A stretch of 64,000 nucleotides of DNA from Litoribacillus peritrichatus (GCF_039537985.1 NZ_BAABBN010000004.1:558001-622000); one strand, 5' to 3'. Shown: positions 36,990 through 44,981, numbered from the stretch's first letter. The notes: generated by a model from the sequence alone, not told the origin. Program-made: numbers and translations.

Positions 36990-37710
36990 TTTATTTGTGT
37001 ACGCCGATCCTGGCTTAAACGATTTGAAGGGAACAAGTATTGCCAGGCTAGAGACGTTGAGGCATTAGGGTATTTACGTTCAAGGGCGTGAGGCATATAA
37101 ACACCGGGGACATTATCCGCTCTATTTTGTAAATATAGCGTTTCTACTTTTTTCATTTGTATCGCGAGATGGTTCGCTGTGTTTTTGCTGAGTGTGACTA
37201 CCCGATCTTTTCCTCCCTTGCCATCAATTACTCTGACACAGAGCTTATGTAAATCAATGTCTTTGTAACGGAGCCTGAGTGTCTCCATTAGCCGAAGTCC
37301 AGAACCATACATCAATGCTGCGGCTAGTTTAGGCTGGCCTTTTATATGTTGGAAGAACAGAACAATTTCTTCCTGAGTTAAAAATACAGGTAATTTTTTC
37401 TTAGGCTTTGCCCGAGTGAATTGGTTGTAAGCTTTCAACTCAATCTGAAGTACCTCTCTGTAGAGAAAGGTGAGGGCATTCAATGCGCTGTTTGAGTACT
37501 TGGAGATACATCTCTCTGAATGGCCAGGTACGAAAGAAATGCTTCAATATGGCTTTCATTCATATGTTTTGGGTGTTGTTTGTTATGAAAGAGAATATAC
37601 CTACGAATCCATTGGCAATAACTTTCTTCTGTTCTCTTGCTGTAATGATGCAGGCGGATAGCCACTCGAACCTGGTTCATAAACTCTGATGCCATAGTTA
37701 AATACCTTTC

Positions 37711-37726
37711 ATGTGTAAATTTACAG
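37711..37726 (-). promoter_or_regulatory. Candidate LexA (SOS) box upstream of intI
   Basis: ATGTGTAAATTTACAG differs by one base from CTGT-N8-ACAG and ends 16 bp before the intI start codon, overlapping the expected promoter. SOS control of intI is well known in other integrons. The more symmetric palindrome TGTAAATTTACA is one base out of register, so LexA binding is not certain. Confidence 0.5.
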
Positions 37727-37758
37727 TTATGTTGGTCAGGCTTGTAGGAGTGTGAAAT

Positions 37759-37773
37759 ACGGAATTTTTCTGT
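37759..37773. repeat. 15-bp palindromic repeat in attI region, copy 1
   Basis: ACGGAATTTTTCTGT, a near-perfect inverted repeat. A perfect copy (ACGGAATTTTTCCGT) is at 37909-37923. Confidence 0.75.
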
Positions 37774-37908
37774 ATTTATAGAGGAGATTAATCAGTCTTT
37801 ACTGAAGATGATTGACTATCTAGTTGATTTCAGTTGAAATTGTTTGATTCAAAAATTAACCAACCTTCAGGGATGGTAGAGGTTGCGGATTAGTTCCGTG
37901 TTTAGATT

Positions 37909-37923
37909 ACGGAATTTTTCCGT
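37909..37923. repeat. 15-bp palindromic repeat in attI region, copy 2
   Basis: ACGGAATTTTTCCGT, a perfect 6-bp inverted repeat around TTT, directly abutting the N gap at 37924. Confidence 0.75.
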
Positions 37924-37933
37924 NNNNNNNNNN
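37924..37933. other. Assembly gap (10 N) before cassette 1
   Basis: Ten N bases of unknown true length. One or more cassettes could be missing here. Confidence 0.98.
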
Positions 37934-37963
37934 GCTATTTCATAACATTCAGGAGATTTATTC

Positions 37964-38383
37964 ATGGGTCGTAGTAAAGATGAAGCGAAAGGAGTTGCAA
38001 TAGGATGTAACTACTCCCTAAAGCTTATGAAAGAAGCTGGGTTAATACCAGAAGCAATTACACGCTTAGAAGATGCGATAGATTATATTCACAGTAATCC
38101 AGTATCAGAGTATACATTTCAGCAAGTTGAAGCATTAATGAATGTTTCGTTTTATTTAGGCGCAGAAAGTGGAATGTTACGTGTTTTCGATAGAATCCGT
38201 GATCGTACATTTGTTGTAAGTAATAAATCATCAACTCCTAAAGTACTTAGAAATGACGCCACAACTACCACTCAATTTTCATTTACAGAAGATTATTCGG
38301 GTGTGAAGTTAAATTGCAGAATTCATATTCCTGATAACTGCTTTGACGACATAACAACTGACTACAGGCAGTGGAATAAATAG
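37964..38383 (+). CDS. Integron cassette 1 protein, unknown function
   Basis: A 139-residue protein with no signal peptide or membrane helix and no family I recognise. The N-terminal half is helical (NYSLKLMKEAGLIPEAITRL; FQQVEALMNVSFYLGAESGM), the C-terminal half polar. AGGAG lies 10 bases before the ATG. The TAG stop abuts attC1, typical of cassette genes. AT content is higher than in the flanking chromosome, a sign of transfer. Confidence 0.75.
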   Translation: MGRSKDEAKGVAIGCNYSLKLMKEAGLIPEAITRLEDAIDYIHSNPVSEYTFQQVEALMNVSFYLGAESGMLRVFDRIRDRTFVVSNKSSTPKVLRNDATTTTQFSFTEDYSGVKLNCRIHIPDNCFDDITTDYRQWNK

Positions 38384-38482
38384 CTAACAAGTCGTTTAAA
38401 AAGGACAAAAAACAGTTGGCTTTTGCTCCTTCGTCGCTAATTTTAGCCAACTATTTTGTTGCCTCTTAACGAGGCGTTACAT
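38383..38482 (+). other. attC site 1
   Basis: About 100 nt from R'' (GCTAAC) to R' (GTTACAT). The outer arms TCGTTTAA and TTAACGA pair with one unpaired base, as required for IntI recognition. The inner arms ACAGTTGGCT and AGCCAACTAT also pair. Ends cassette 1. Confidence 0.88.
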
Positions 38483-38506
38483 GTTCAATCAAACTATGGA
38501 GTAAAT

Positions 38507-39589
38507 ATGGCAACACAAGACAAAAGGACAGCTAGTAGCATCCAATTAGCTGGAGCACTGGTGATTGGATTACTGCTTGGCATGATATCTTTCTATCTAC
38601 TTAAAGGCGTAGGTGATTACTCTAATTTATTAGCTGCTGTGATAGGTGCATCAATCGCTTTACTTGTTCCTATTTGGCAGACGTATGTTATTCAAAGGTC
38701 AAAGCTTGCGATTGAAGTGAATGGTATAAGCCGAAAGGTCTCGGATAAAGCAAAAGTTTCGTTAGATGAACATTCTGAACTTTCATATTTGCGAAAAATG
38801 AAGGAGGAGGATAACCCAAGGTTTATTATCATGGGTGGCGAACCAAAGAGAGCTTCGCAAGATAGATCTGTAACACTTGATGAGTTAGAGGAATTGCTTC
38901 AAAGGGCTAAACAAGAGCTAAAAGATTTTCCTGAGAAAATAGCCGATAGGAAAAATGATCTTGAAAAGGTTAATGCCTTTACAGCTGATACATTTTCAAA
39001 GCATGAATGTAATAAGCTTAATAGGCTTTTACGGCCAGAAATTGATTTCAATTCTGAAGATGTATCAGCAACCTTAGTTGAATTTAAAAGACACTTTGAA
39101 GACAAACTTTCAAATATCAAGGAAAAATATGATGAGCTTCAGTCATCTATTCCTGAAATAGACCGAAAAGTGACTCAGATAAAAGAAGACCTTATTGCAA
39201 ATAAATCATATTTTGAAATTTCAGTTACGCTAATTAATTCAGGTCGCTTAAACACTTCAATCAAAAGGCCTGCTTTATTTCGAGTTTATATCGGAAGAGA
39301 AAACTATATAGATTTGAAGCTGACTCTTAGTGATTTTGAAACAAAATCCGAGATTGCACCAAACTCTACAGTAGTTGGAACCTTTTCATCCACCGATATT
39401 TCCCAGCTCCCTGAAGAGGATAGGAAACTCATAAATACTTACTGGGGGCAAAGTGTTCAATGTAAGTTATTCGTTGAAGATGTTCATGGTGAAGCAACTG
39501 CATCTAATTCGATAGCATTTTCAGAAGGCCTATATCAAAAGATAATATTTGATCGCTTAGCCGTTATTGCTACCAATCAAAACATGTAA
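38507..39589 (+). CDS. Integron cassette 2 protein: two membrane helices plus long coiled coil
   Basis: A 360-residue protein from ATG 38507 (GGAG upstream; an earlier TTG frame runs through attC1 and is rejected). Two N-terminal helices (about 12-30 and 38-58) anchor it, followed by a charged coiled coil (about 120-225: ELEELLQRAKQELKDFPEKI) and a beta-rich C-domain (YFEISVTLINSGRLNTSIKR). This membrane/coiled-coil/beta layout is seen in some phage-defence and stress proteins, but I assign no function. Confidence 0.75.
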   Translation: MATQDKRTASSIQLAGALVIGLLLGMISFYLLKGVGDYSNLLAAVIGASIALLVPIWQTYVIQRSKLAIEVNGISRKVSDKAKVSLDEHSELSYLRKMKEEDNPRFIIMGGEPKRASQDRSVTLDELEELLQRAKQELKDFPEKIADRKNDLEKVNAFTADTFSKHECNKLNRLLRPEIDFNSEDVSATLVEFKRHFEDKLSNIKEKYDELQSSIPEIDRKVTQIKEDLIANKSYFEISVTLINSGRLNTSIKRPALFRVYIGRENYIDLKLTLSDFETKSEIAPNSTVVGTFSSTDISQLPEEDRKLINTYWGQSVQCKLFVEDVHGEATASNSIAFSEGLYQKIIFDRLAVIATNQNM

Positions 39590-39656
39590 CAAGCGCGTCA
39601 ATTGGGACTGGCTTTCCGCTGTCGCTGCAAACCAGCCCATTACGCGAACGTTAACT
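39584..39656 (+). other. attC site 2
   Basis: R'' ATGTAAC to R' GTTAACT, 73 nt. The arms CGCGTCAA and TTACGCG leave one unpaired G. The inner stem is GGGACTGGCTTT with AAACCAGCCCA. R'' overlaps the stop codon of cassette 2. Confidence 0.92.
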
Positions 39657-39668
39657 TTATAGAGCAAT

Positions 39669-40112
39669 ATGGATACTAGCCTCATAATTCAGAATGAAAT
39701 ATCTACGGACTCATCAAGCGTTCCGGTTGAGTGCTTCGTGCCGAAAGGTAATATGTCAGAAGAGGCATATGGGAATATTCGGTTTACAGCGAACAACCGA
39801 AGCCTTGAATATACCGATTGTATATTTGTGTTCTGGGAGATGCTTCTATCTCAAATTGATGATCTTGAAACAAATGGTTGTATTGAACTGTCAGGCTGGG
39901 AAGGCCCATCTTGCTTTCAACTTGAGTACAAGAAAAACCGACAATACATAGCTATTACTATTAACAAACAAGAGAGCCTTACAGTAACAAGAGAAGCATT
40001 TTATTCGGCTGTTATAACGGCTGGTTCAAGTTTTGTACAATCTACCCATCGTATTTGTCCAAGCTTCTCATATTCTGCTGTAAGCTTGGAACAATTAACC
40101 AAACAAAGTTAA
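39669..40112 (+). CDS. Integron cassette 3 protein, unknown function
   Basis: A 147-residue soluble protein starting 12 bp after attC2, unrelated to any family I know. Aromatic-rich stretches (YTDCIFVFWEMLLSQIDDLE; FQLEYKKNRQYIAITINKQE) suggest a small alpha/beta fold. The stop TAA lies inside R'' of attC3. Confidence 0.72.
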   Translation: MDTSLIIQNEISTDSSSVPVECFVPKGNMSEEAYGNIRFTANNRSLEYTDCIFVFWEMLLSQIDDLETNGCIELSGWEGPSCFQLEYKKNRQYIAITINKQESLTVTREAFYSAVITAGSSFVQSTHRICPSFSYSAVSLEQLTKQS

Positions 40113-40213
40113 CAAGGCGCTCAAACGGACTTCGTAATCTTGTCACCTTTTGCGCAAAGAAACGCACAAAAGTCGCCAACATTATTACTCCTCCGTTTAG
40201 CTTAGCGTTATGT
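40107..40213 (+). other. attC site 3
   Basis: R'' AGTTAAC to R' GTTATGT, 107 nt. The arms GCTCAAACGGA and TCCGTTTAGC leave one unpaired base. The inner TTTTGCGC/GCACAAAA region adds a further stem. Confidence 0.9.
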
Positions 40214-40232
40214 GTAATTAAAGTAGTAATTA

Positions 40233-40481
40233 ATGGAAGATATTCATTCATATATGTTCACTGGTAGTATTGTTTACTACTTCGTAGCTTGTTTTTACGT
40301 TTATGCCATGCTGGTACGTATAGCTGTGCCTGTAAATATATTCTTAATTACTACTCCAGGTTACCTGTATTCTATTTCTAAAAACACGCTGCCAATTCTT
40401 AGGTTGGTTTCACTAAGCTCAATATTCGCGTTTGCACTAATCCTAATATCCATTGTGCTAGTAATCGGGAAGCTTAGTTAA
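40233..40481 (+). CDS. Integron cassette 4: small membrane protein
   Basis: An 82-residue hydrophobic protein with probably two to three membrane helices (about 10-30, 33-48, 57-80). No family recognised. Its position between attC3 and attC4 fits a cassette gene. The ribosome site is weak. Confidence 0.55.
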   Translation: MEDIHSYMFTGSIVYYFVACFYVYAMLVRIAVPVNIFLITTPGYLYSISKNTLPILRLVSLSSIFAFALILISIVLVIGKLS

Positions 40482-40496
40482 CGTGAAAATTAAAAC

Positions 40497-40634
40497 ACAT
40501 AACCAGGCGTTCAATGCTCGGCCAACAAGTTGGCCTGGACAGTCACTGTTCCGGCCTTTTTGGTGTATGTCGCTACGCGCCAATTTACACCAAAAAGTCC
40601 TCCGCAGTGCCTGCCCATTAACGCGGCGTTATGT
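40497..40634 (+). other. attC site 4
   Basis: R'' ACATAAC to R' GTTATGT (perfect complements), 138 nt. The outer arms GCGTTCAA and TTAACGC leave one unpaired G. The inner arm TTTTTGGTGTA pairs with TACACCAAAAA. It is the last clear attC; the cassette after it is disrupted by the IS256 remnant. Confidence 0.92.
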
Positions 40635-40713
40635 TCTCTAAATAAGCAAGAATGTAGGGGTAAAATGGACTACGTATGAGTTATTGTCAAATCTGGTGTT
40701 CGGGCAGTTTCAA

Positions 40714-41055
40714 TTAAGCAGCTTCTTGATCGTTTTCCGCTACTTCAATCCCATCCCTGAACTTTACTCCCGTTATTACTTTCGCTAAGTAATTAAAGCC
40801 TCGGAGCTTTCTCCATTTCTTCTCTGCACACATGCCTAACTTATACATCATGTGCAGCATGCCATCTCGCGTCAGACAGCCTTTTGAACGCTTCGTTCGA
40901 TGACGAATTGTGCCGAACGCCGACTCGATTGGGTTACTCGTGCGTAAACTTTGCCAATGCTGAGCCGGAAACCCGTAAAAGGCCAGCAATTCGTTATGGT
41001 CTTTCAGCAGGCATTCCACGACTTTCGGATACTTCGCTTCAAAAACAACAGACAC
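40714..41055 (-). pseudogene. IS256-family (Mutator-type) transposase, C-terminal remnant
   Basis: About 113 codons of the transposase C-terminus: FYGFPAQHWQSLRTSNPIES, then RHRTKRSKGCLTRDGML and LRGFNYLAKVITGVKF, all IS256 landmarks. The N-terminal three quarters, with the first two catalytic acids, are gone, and I see no terminal inverted repeats. A dead fragment inserted after attC4. Confidence 0.85.
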
Positions 41056-41138
41056 CCAACGTAAGACGATTGGCCGATAGTATTTGGGTCTGTGTTTATA
41101 TACAGTTGTGATGTTTCCCGCTCCCCAAGGCCAATCTC

Positions 41139-42110
41139 ATGCCCAAGCCACGTAAAGCTCAAATCTCATTAGATGCAACGCCTTACTATCACTGTGTTTC
41201 ACGCTGTGTTCGACGAGCTTTTCTATGCGGGCTGGATGAGCTAACAGGCAATAGTTACGAGCATCGACGGGGTTGGCTAGAGAACAAGCTACTCTCGCTT
41301 CCATCCATCTTTGCTATTGATATTGCGGCTTATGCCATCATGTCAAACCATTATCATGTGGTTCTCTATGTTGATGCAGAGCAAGCCAGAAACTGGTCAG
41401 ATTATGAAGTGGCAGAGCGTTGGCACAAGCTGTTTCGCGGTTCGCCAGTTTCAGCAAAGTTTTTGCAATTTAAGGAATTAAATGAAGGTGAGAAGATTGT
41501 CCTTGATTTGTTGATTTCGCAATGGCGTGAGCGTTTGCAGGATATCAGCTGGTTTATGCGAGTTTTGAATGAGGCGGTTGCCAGAGAAGCGAATCGGGAG
41601 GATCAGTGCACGGGAAGGTTTTGGGAAGGGCGCTTTAAATCTCAAGCATTACTTGATGAAAAAGCACTATTGGCTTGTATGGCCTATGTCGATCTCAACC
41701 CGGTTCGAGCAAAATTGGCTCGAACACCGGAACATTCCGATCATACATCCGTGAAGAAACGCTATCAGAAAGCAGTAAAAACTGCAGACCCCTACCCTCC
41801 AGAGAAACAAGTCAAAAGCTTGTTATCTTTTACTGGCTACCCGAACAATGACCTAAAGAAAGGATTGCCTGTACCGCTCACTCATTATCTTGAATTAGTA
41901 GATTGGACGGGGCGTATAATCAGAGAAGATAAACGAGGTGCTGTTCCCAATACGCTACCGTCCATTCTGGATCGTTTGAATCTGGATCAACAGGAATGGA
42001 TTAGCCTGTCCAAAGGCTTTGAAAAATCCTACAAAACCTTTGCAGGCACTGTCGATAAAATGAAGGCGGTTAGTCAGTTGCTCGGTTATCACCGACTGCG
42101 AACCTCCTGA
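41139..42110 (+). CDS. REP-associated tyrosine transposase (Y1/HUH family)
   Basis: A 323-residue HUH-superfamily protein. The opening ATPYYHCVSRCVRRAFLCG, the metal-binding MSNHYHVVLYV, and FMRVLNEAVAREANREDQCT through GRFWEGRF are the landmarks of the TnpA-REP group. It cuts and joins single-stranded DNA at palindromes. It has a longer C-terminal part (about 215-323) than short IS200-type enzymes. The full-length copy appears intact. Its 3' half and downstream 170 bp are repeated twice just after it. Confidence 0.85.
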   Translation: MPKPRKAQISLDATPYYHCVSRCVRRAFLCGLDELTGNSYEHRRGWLENKLLSLPSIFAIDIAAYAIMSNHYHVVLYVDAEQARNWSDYEVAERWHKLFRGSPVSAKFLQFKELNEGEKIVLDLLISQWRERLQDISWFMRVLNEAVAREANREDQCTGRFWEGRFKSQALLDEKALLACMAYVDLNPVRAKLARTPEHSDHTSVKKRYQKAVKTADPYPPEKQVKSLLSFTGYPNNDLKKGLPVPLTHYLELVDWTGRIIREDKRGAVPNTLPSILDRLNLDQQEWISLSKGFEKSYKTFAGTVDKMKAVSQLLGYHRLRTS

Positions 42111-42289
42111 CTAATTTTTGAAGAAGTTTTTATACTCCGCACTCGCTGAGTCTTTGTGGTGTCTGTAATCTGCGTTTTTACGGAATTTTCTGGTTATTGG
42201 TTGTTTGTATTGCGATCTGTTACAAAGGGTTGATAGTTGTGTGGCGATAGACTGAGTCTTTTCTTAAAGTGGCTGTCTGGCTTCTGTGG

Positions 42290-42778
42290 TGGGAAGGTCG
42301 CTTTAAATCTCAAGCATTACTTGATGAAAAAGCACTATTGGCTTGTATGGCCTACGTAGATCTCAACCCGGTTCGAGCAAAAATGGCTCGAACACCGGAG
42401 CACTCCGATCATACCTCCGTGAAGAAACGCTATCAGAAAGCAATAAAAACAGCAGACTCAAACTCACCAGAACAACAAATCAAAGGCTTGTTAGTTTTTA
42501 CCGGCTACCCAAACAATGAACAAAAGAAGGGGTTGCCTGTTCCGCTTACGCATTATCTTGAATTAGTAGATTGGACGGGGCGCATAATCAGAGAAGATAA
42601 ACGAGGAGCTGTTTCCAATACACTACCGCCCATTCTGGGTCGCTTGAATCTGGATCAACAGGAATGGATTAGCATGTCCAAAGGCTTTGAGAAATCCTAC
42701 AAAACCTTTGCTGGCACTGTCGAAAAAATGAAGGAAGCCAGTCAGTTGCTCGGTTATCACAGACTGCGAACCTCCTGA
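42290..42778 (+). pseudogene. 3'-fragment copy B of the REP-type transposase
   Basis: Starts at the codons for WEGRFKSQALLDEK and runs to the same stop, offset 668 bp from the full gene, with scattered substitutions. It lacks the HUH motif, so it cannot be active. The frame stays open, which suggests the copy is young. About 170 bp of shared downstream sequence (ending CTTAAAGTGGCTGTCTG) follows it, as it follows the full gene. Confidence 0.85.
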
Positions 42779-42960
42779 TTAATTTTTGAAGAAGTTTTTA
42801 TGCTTGGCACTTGCTGAGGTTTTTTTGTGTCTGTGATTTGCGTTTTTAAGGGACTTTCTGGTTATTGGTAGTTGGTATTGAGATTTGTTGCAAAGGGTTG
42901 ATAGTTGTGAGGTGATAGACTGGGTGTTTTCTTAAAGTGGCTGTCTGATTATGCTTATTA

Positions 42961-43153
42961 GAAACAGCAGACTCAAACTCACCAGAACAACAAGTCAAAG
43001 GCTTGTTAGTTTTTACCGGCTACCCAAACAATGAACAAAAGAAGGGGCTGCCTGTTCCGCTTACGCATTATCTTGAATTAGTAGATTGGACGGGGCGCAT
43101 AATGAGGGAAGATAAACGAGGTACTGTTTCCAATACGCTACCGCTCATTCTGG
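42961..43153 (+). pseudogene. Shorter fragment copy C of the REP-type transposase
   Basis: About 190 bp matching copy B from ACAGCAGACTCAAAC to CATTCTGG, offset 515 bp. It is closer to copy B than to the full gene (both encode FTGYPNNEQKKG), so C was copied from B. It ends 70 bp before the vapB-like gene. Confidence 0.8.
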
Positions 43154-43229
43154 CGGCGTTGGTGAAGAGGGTGGCCATTGCAGAATTGATAACATATAAT
43201 TCCACATATATTGTTTAAGGGTGGTGTAT

Positions 43230-43460
43230 ATGGGACAAGTCACAATATATTTAGAGGACTCAATTGAGCAAAAAATGACTGAAGCTGCTAAGTCAGCGCA
43301 TTTATCTAAAAGTAAATGGATAGCTCAGGTTATTAGCGAGAAGGTAGCAACTGAATGGCCCCAATCTGTAGCTGATATGGCTGGCTCCTGGAATGACTTT
43401 CCAAATATTAATGAGCTTCGTCAAACAGAGGTTAATGACGTTGAACGAGAACAGTTTTAA
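43230..43460 (+). CDS. VapB-type antitoxin
   Basis: A 76-residue protein from ATG 43230. It has a ribbon-helix-helix-like N-terminus (GQVTIYLEDSIEQKMTEAAK; LSKSKWIAQVISEKV) for operator binding and a short acidic C-terminus to wrap the toxin. The stop overlaps the toxin ATG by one base (TAATG). Such pairs are common in sedentary integron arrays and help to retain them. Confidence 0.82.
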   Translation: MGQVTIYLEDSIEQKMTEAAKSAHLSKSKWIAQVISEKVATEWPQSVADMAGSWNDFPNINELRQTEVNDVEREQF

Positions 43461-43855
43461 TGTATGTTCTCGATACCAATACTCTCATATACTTTTTTAA
43501 AGGTATGGGCAATGTGAATCAAAGGTTGTTATCTGTTTCACCAAAGGATATTGGCATTCCTTCAGTTGTCGTTTATGAGCTTGAATATGGAATAGCCAAA
43601 TCAACCTCACCAAAAAAGCGACAAAAACAACTAGAGGAACTGATTTCTCTCGTCAATGTTTTACCGTTCAATGAGTTAGAGGCAAAGAAATCTGCGGACA
43701 TTCGTGCAAAACTTGAAAAGCAGGGCACTCCTATTGGGCCTTATGACACTTTAATTGCCGGTACAGCTTTAGCTGTAAACGGTATACTTGTTACCAATAA
43801 CACAAAAGAGTTTGAGAGAGTTAAACATCTTAAATTGGAAAATTGGTATAAATAA
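43460..43855 (+). CDS. vapC: VapC-type PIN-domain toxin
   Basis: A 131-residue PIN ribonuclease. The acidic active site is seen in VLDTNTLIYFF (Asp5), SVVVYELEYG (Glu40) and GPYDTLIAG (Asp96), with ILVTNNTKEF near residue 110. These enzymes cut tRNA or rRNA when freed from VapB. All key acids are present, so it is probably active. No clear attC follows it. Confidence 0.9.
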   Translation: MYVLDTNTLIYFFKGMGNVNQRLLSVSPKDIGIPSVVVYELEYGIAKSTSPKKRQKQLEELISLVNVLPFNELEAKKSADIRAKLEKQGTPIGPYDTLIAGTALAVNGILVTNNTKEFERVKHLKLENWYK

Positions 43856-44470
43856 CAAACACCTAACATCTATATGACCGGGGGTTGTCAAGGCGAAGAA
43901 ACCTGAAAGTCCCTCCAAGGTTAGAGCTCGATTCTCAATAATCACTTCTTGCTCTCTTATTGGCACCACTACCGATTCTTTCATTACTGTTGTCAGTTCG
44001 TAAAAACTGCATACAAACATCTATCGAGGTTCTACTGAGAATGGTTTCTCAGCATGTGTCTATCCTCAAAAAGCCGTAAGGGGACAGCCTAGAAATCAAT
44101 CGGTTACCCTTGCATCCGGCGCTTCAAGAGACGGGTTCGCTTTCCTTCATACTTTCAGTTATAAGTCACTCGTACGAGGGGCAGCTTCAAAGCGAAACAG
44201 GCGAACAACTTATTGTCTATTCAAGGCGGAGGTGGTTGGCGTATTGTCTATTAAGAGGCATCAAGTTCACGGCTTAGGTCAGAAACCTCATGTGGTATGG
44301 CTCACGCACTGCACCGACAGTTATACATAATAGCTCAATAAGTTGTCCTGAAATCATCCGTTAAAAAATACTTATCATCGAAGGCAGTATAATATCAACA
44401 TGTTCCATATGTTGTACATTTGGTTGAACTTAGATATAGTTGATCAATTAATTATACATGTGGAGGGGTT
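43856..44470. other. Non-coding stretch between two toxin-antitoxin pairs
   Basis: About 615 bp with no supported gene. ACCTAAC (43861) and GTTAGAG (43920) could be decayed attC ends, but no unpaired-base arm pattern is visible. The repeats TTATTGTCTATTCAAGG and GTATTGTCTATTAAGAGG occur about 40 bp apart near 44210-44260. Probably eroded cassette material. Confidence 0.5.
44388..44418 (+). promoter_or_regulatory. Probable yefM-yoeB promoter and YefM operator
   Basis: TATAAT (44388-44393) is followed by the inverted repeat CAACAT...ATGTTG (44396-44414), overlapping TGTACA (44413-44418). TGTACA is the core hexamer of known YefM operators. Confidence 0.6.
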
Positions 44471-44725
44471 ATGAGAATCGTATCTTTTACTGAAGCGAGA
44501 AATGGTTTAAAAGGTGTTCTAGACTCTGTAGTTAACGACGCAGACACGACAGTTATAACACGTCGGGATTCAGAAGATGCGGTTGTTATGTCTTTGGATT
44601 ATTACAATAGTTTGATGGAAACTGTTCACTTGTTAAGGTCTCCAGCAAATGCAGAGCATCTAAGTAAATCAATAGCTCAGTTCAAAAATGGCAATACTAC
44701 TCAGAGAGATATAATTGATGAGTAG
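44471..44725 (+). CDS. yefM: YefM-type antitoxin (Phd/YefM family)
   Basis: An 84-residue antitoxin and autorepressor: MRIVSFTEARNGLKGVLDSV, VITRRDSEDAVVMSLDYYNS and the toxin-binding ETVHLLRSPANAEHL match YefM closely. GGAGG lies seven bases upstream. Its end overlaps the toxin start by eight bases, giving translational coupling. Confidence 0.93.
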   Translation: MRIVSFTEARNGLKGVLDSVVNDADTTVITRRDSEDAVVMSLDYYNSLMETVHLLRSPANAEHLSKSIAQFKNGNTTQRDIIDE

Positions 44726-44981
44726 TAGATTACTTTGCTGGACTGATGAAGCTTGGAGTGATTATGTTTTTTGGCAGGGTCAAGATAAAAAAACATTAAA
44801 ACGTATCAACAAACTTATTACAGATACAAAGCGTTCTCCATTCGAGGGGATAGGTAAGCCCGAGTCCCTTAAGGAAAACTTATCAGGTTTTTGGTCACGA
44901 AGAATTGATGATACAAATAGATTGGTTTATGCCGTCGAAGACAAAGCATTAACCATAATATCTTGCAGGTATCATTATTAA
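44718..44981 (+). CDS. yoeB: YoeB toxin (RelE-type ribosome-dependent mRNA endonuclease)
   Basis: An 87-residue toxin very like E. coli YoeB: RSPFEGIGKPESLKENLSGF, WSRRIDDTNRLVYAVEDKAL and the C-terminal CRYHY. The catalytic Glu (PFEG), Arg (SRRI) and the terminal His-Tyr are all kept. ATG 44718 is used rather than TTG 44715. It cuts mRNA at the ribosomal A site when YefM is degraded. Confidence 0.94.
   Translation: MSSRLLCWTDEAWSDYVFWQGQDKKTLKRINKLITDTKRSPFEGIGKPESLKENLSGFWSRRIDDTNRLVYAVEDKALTIISCRYHY

Larger units (their letters stand above)
36715..37695 (-). pseudogene. intI: Integron integrase IntI, broken by two frameshifts
   Basis: A tyrosine recombinase with the integron-specific extra helix region (ALERKYPNASTSLAWQYLFPS-like, between the two catalytic halves). 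The N-terminal piece (37695-37480) ends STQTAH and stop; the next frame continues ALNALTFLYREVL. One missing A in the run at about 37491-37493 would restore STQNSALNAL. The catalytic Arg (GSGLRLMETLRLR) is in this piece. After a 10-N gap comes CHSLRHSFATHLLERGAD with the catalytic His and Arg. A 23-bp tandem duplication (36826-36871) then shifts the frame to a stop, while the last frame carries the Tyr in QIYTHVLNRGG. All catalytic residues survive in pieces, so loss is recent or partly an assembly artefact. Confidence 0.88.
37696..37963. other. attI region between integrase and first cassette
   Basis: The integrase points left and the cassettes right, so the primary recombination site attI and cassette promoter Pc should lie here. 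The exact attI crossover cannot be placed because a 10-N gap (37924-37933) falls just before cassette 1. The region is AT-rich with two copies of a 15-bp palindrome. Confidence 0.65.

Noticed and set aside
38456..38506. Extended start (TTG) of the cassette 2 protein
   Set aside because: The extension is translated attC1 sequence; ATG 38507 has GGAG upstream.
43861..43926. Possible fifth attC after vapC (ACCTAAC ... GTTAGAG)
   Set aside because: The ends fit loosely, but the arms between them do not pair and no single unpaired-base pattern is visible, unlike the four accepted sites.
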